A stretch of 64,000 bases of DNA from an uncultured Tateyamaria sp. (lineage in GTDB: Bacteria > Pseudomonadota > Alphaproteobacteria > Rhodobacterales > Rhodobacteraceae). Below, piece after piece: positions 62,758 through 64,000 of the stretch. Numbering within the stretch: position 1 is the stretch's first letter; each line of letters begins with the position of its first letter. The DNA lies in NCBI RefSeq assembly GCF_947504105.1, contig NZ_CANNGP010000008.1, positions 1 to 64,000 of the forward strand. Reading direction: 5' to 3'. A program made the position numbers and the translations under genes. The notes beneath the pieces were generated by a model that worked only from the letters and a program-made list of their open reading frames with translations, was not told the DNA's origin and did no database searches.

Positions 62758-62809
62758 GGCGGGGTGAACCCCGCCCTACAGTGGGTGGTAGGGCGGGGTT
62801 CACCCCGCC
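62758..62809. repeat. Inverted pair of GC hairpin repeats between fusA and tuf
   Basis: GGCGGGGTGAACCCCGCCCT, ending AC (62758-62779), is the exact reverse complement of GTAGGGCGGGGTTCACCCCG, ending CC (62788-62809). Each is itself a hairpin with arms GGCGGGG/CCCCGCC, and together they can form one long stem. The arrangement matches a REP pair (BIME-like). It lies within the fusA-tuf spacer and must be tolerated in the transcript. Confidence 0.85.
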
Positions 62810-62816
62810 TTCCCGA

Positions 62817-64000
62817 TTACGCGTATTTCGCCTGGATCTCGTCGCTGATGTTCTGCGGGACGGGATCGTAGTGGTCGAATTGCATGGTGAACTGGGCGCG
62901 GCCCGACGACATCGAACGCAGCGTGTTGATGTAGCCGAACATGTTGGCCAGCGGCACCATCGCATCGATGGCGATGGCGTTGCCACGGTTCTCCTGGCCC
63001 GACACCTGACCCCGACGCGATGTCAGGTCACCGATGATACCACCGGTATATTCTTCAGGCGTGATGACCTCGACCTTCATGATCGGTTCCAGCAGCTTGG
63101 CGCCAGCTTTCTTCATGCCTTCGCGCATGCCCATGCGGGCCGCGATTTCAAAGGCCAGAACGCTGGAGTCAACGTCGTGGAATTTACCGTCGATCAGGGC
63201 CACCTTGAAGTCGATGACGGGGAAGCCTGCCAGCGGACCGCTGTCCATGACAGAGTTGATGCCTTTTTCAACACCCGGGATGTATTCCTTGGGCACGGCA
63301 CCGCCAACGATGCGGCTCTCGAACGAGTAGCCTTCGCCCGGCTCTGTCGGGGTGATGATCATCTTCACCTCGGCAAACTGACCGGAACCACCCGACTGTT
63401 TCTTGTGGGTGTAGGTATGTTCGACCTCGTGACCGATGGTCTCGCGGTAGGCCACCTGTGGGGCACCGATATTCGCCTCAACCTTGAATTCGCGCTTCAG
63501 ACGATCAACGAGGATGTCGAGGTGAAGTTCGCCCATACCTTTCATGATGGTCTGACCGCTTTCGAGGTCAGTTTCCACACGGAAGGACGGATCTTCGGCA
63601 GCCAGACGGGCCAGACCCTGAGACATCTTCTCTTGGTCACCCTTGGTCTTGGGCTCAACCGCGATCTCGATCACCGGATCGGGGAAGTTCATCGTTTCCA
63701 GAATGACGGGATCATTCTTGTCGCACAGCGTGTCACCGGTTGTGGTGTTCTTCAGACCACCCAGCGCGATGATGTCACCAGCAAAGGCTTCGGTGATCTC
63801 GTCCCGGTCGTTCGAGTGCATCATCATCATACGACCAACGCGCTCGTTATTGCCCTTGGTCGAGTTCAGCATCGAGTCGCCCTTGTTCAGGGTCCCCGAA
63901 TAGACGCGGACAAAGGTCAGCGAGCCCACGAAGGGGTCGTTCATGATTTTGAACGCGAGGCCCGAGAACGCCATATCATCGTCCGCACGACGGGCAATGT
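62817..64000 (-). CDS. fusA: Elongation factor G (C-terminal part, runs off the window)
   Basis: The visible 394 codons cover domains II to V of the translocation GTPase. [22 protein letters not shown] begins domain II. Domain IV contains YRETI and the Gly-rich [21 protein letters not shown]. Domain V ends in [22 protein letters not shown]. The GTPase domain and start lie beyond base 64000. It is cotranscribed with tuf, presumably from a promoter outside the window. Confidence 0.97.
   Translation of the reverse strand, partial: IARRADDDMAFSGLAFKIMNDPFVGSLTFVRVYSGTLNKGDSMLNSTKGNNERVGRMMMMHSNDRDEITEAFAGDIIALGGLKNTTTGDTLCDKNDPVILETMNFPDPVIEIAVEPKTKGDQEKMSQGLARLAAEDPSFRVETDLESGQTIMKGMGELHLDILVDRLKREFKVEANIGAPQVAYRETIGHEVEHTYTHKKQSGGSGQFAEVKMIITPTEPGEGYSFESRIVGGAVPKEYIPGVEKGINSVMDSGPLAGFPVIDFKVALIDGKFHDVDSSVLAFEIAARMGMREGMKKAGAKLLEPIMKVEVITPEEYTGGIIGDLTSRRGQVSGQENRGNAIAIDAMVPLANMFGYINTLRSMSSGRAQFTMQFDHYDPVPQNISDEIQAKYA

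Overview
The window reads as a chromosomal stretch from a marine alphaproteobacterium of the order Rhodobacterales (Roseobacter group). The evidence is a bztABCD-type acidic amino acid ABC transporter, the style of the ribosomal proteins and RpoA, a DUF1612/ScpB-like pair, an ATP12-type ATP synthase assembly factor, TIGR02466 and DUF6636 proteins, and GC-rich codon use. No species is assigned. No rRNA, tRNA or CRISPR array was seen.

Layout. (1) 1-6.3 kb is accessory DNA: an IS5/IS427-type insertion sequence splits a small P-loop kinase gene, followed by a universal stress protein/alanine symporter pair and the ScpB-like/DUF1612 pair. (2) 6.3-15.6 kb, minus strand, holds what looks like a complete peptide-toxin (microcin-like) locus. 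One coupled operon encodes an M3-like metallopeptidase with a degenerate HlyC-like tail, a HlyC-type lysine acyltransferase and an SCP2-cupin protein. Next come a glycine/alanine-rich candidate precursor and a 54-residue two-helix candidate immunity protein. A second coupled operon encodes two M16 peptidase-like proteins, an ABC exporter without a C39 peptidase domain, and a HlyD adaptor. An IS903-like element borders it on the right. I read this as a ribosomal peptide that is lysine-acylated, proteolytically matured and exported. It is the strongest candidate here for an undescribed system. (3) 16.9-25 kb, plus strand: an EAL phosphodiesterase, then the housekeeping run yidC-MOSC-engB-argB-fatty acid hydroxylase-Fe/S protein-SixA. 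(4) 25.1-35.4 kb, minus strand: bztDCBA, ATP12, a HAD phosphatase, rluC-like, crcB, rarA and a DegQ-type protease. (5) 35.5-64 kb, mostly minus strand: the str/S10/spc/alpha ribosomal supercluster, from fusA at the right edge to rplQ.

The supercluster is broken into separately expressed blocks by inserted non-ribosomal genes. fusA-tuf-rpsJ-rplC-rplD-rplW ends at a strong terminator. A phasin gene, a decayed copy of the rplW 3' end and a QueC-like PP-loop gene follow. rplB-rpsS-rplV-rpsC-rplP ends at another strong terminator, before a block with a delta carbonic anhydrase, a TIGR02466 oxygenase and small proteins. rpmC through rpmD has its own sigma70-like promoter and ends at a terminator embedded in a neighbouring gene. 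A block with two paralogous membrane proteins, a DsbA-like isomerase and a VWA protein follows. rplO-secY-adk plus a TylF-type methyltransferase, and then rpsM-rpsK-rpoA-rplQ, each have a recognisable promoter. Their leaders share a 12-base motif. Short GC-rich hairpins of one family recur in the spaces between genes.
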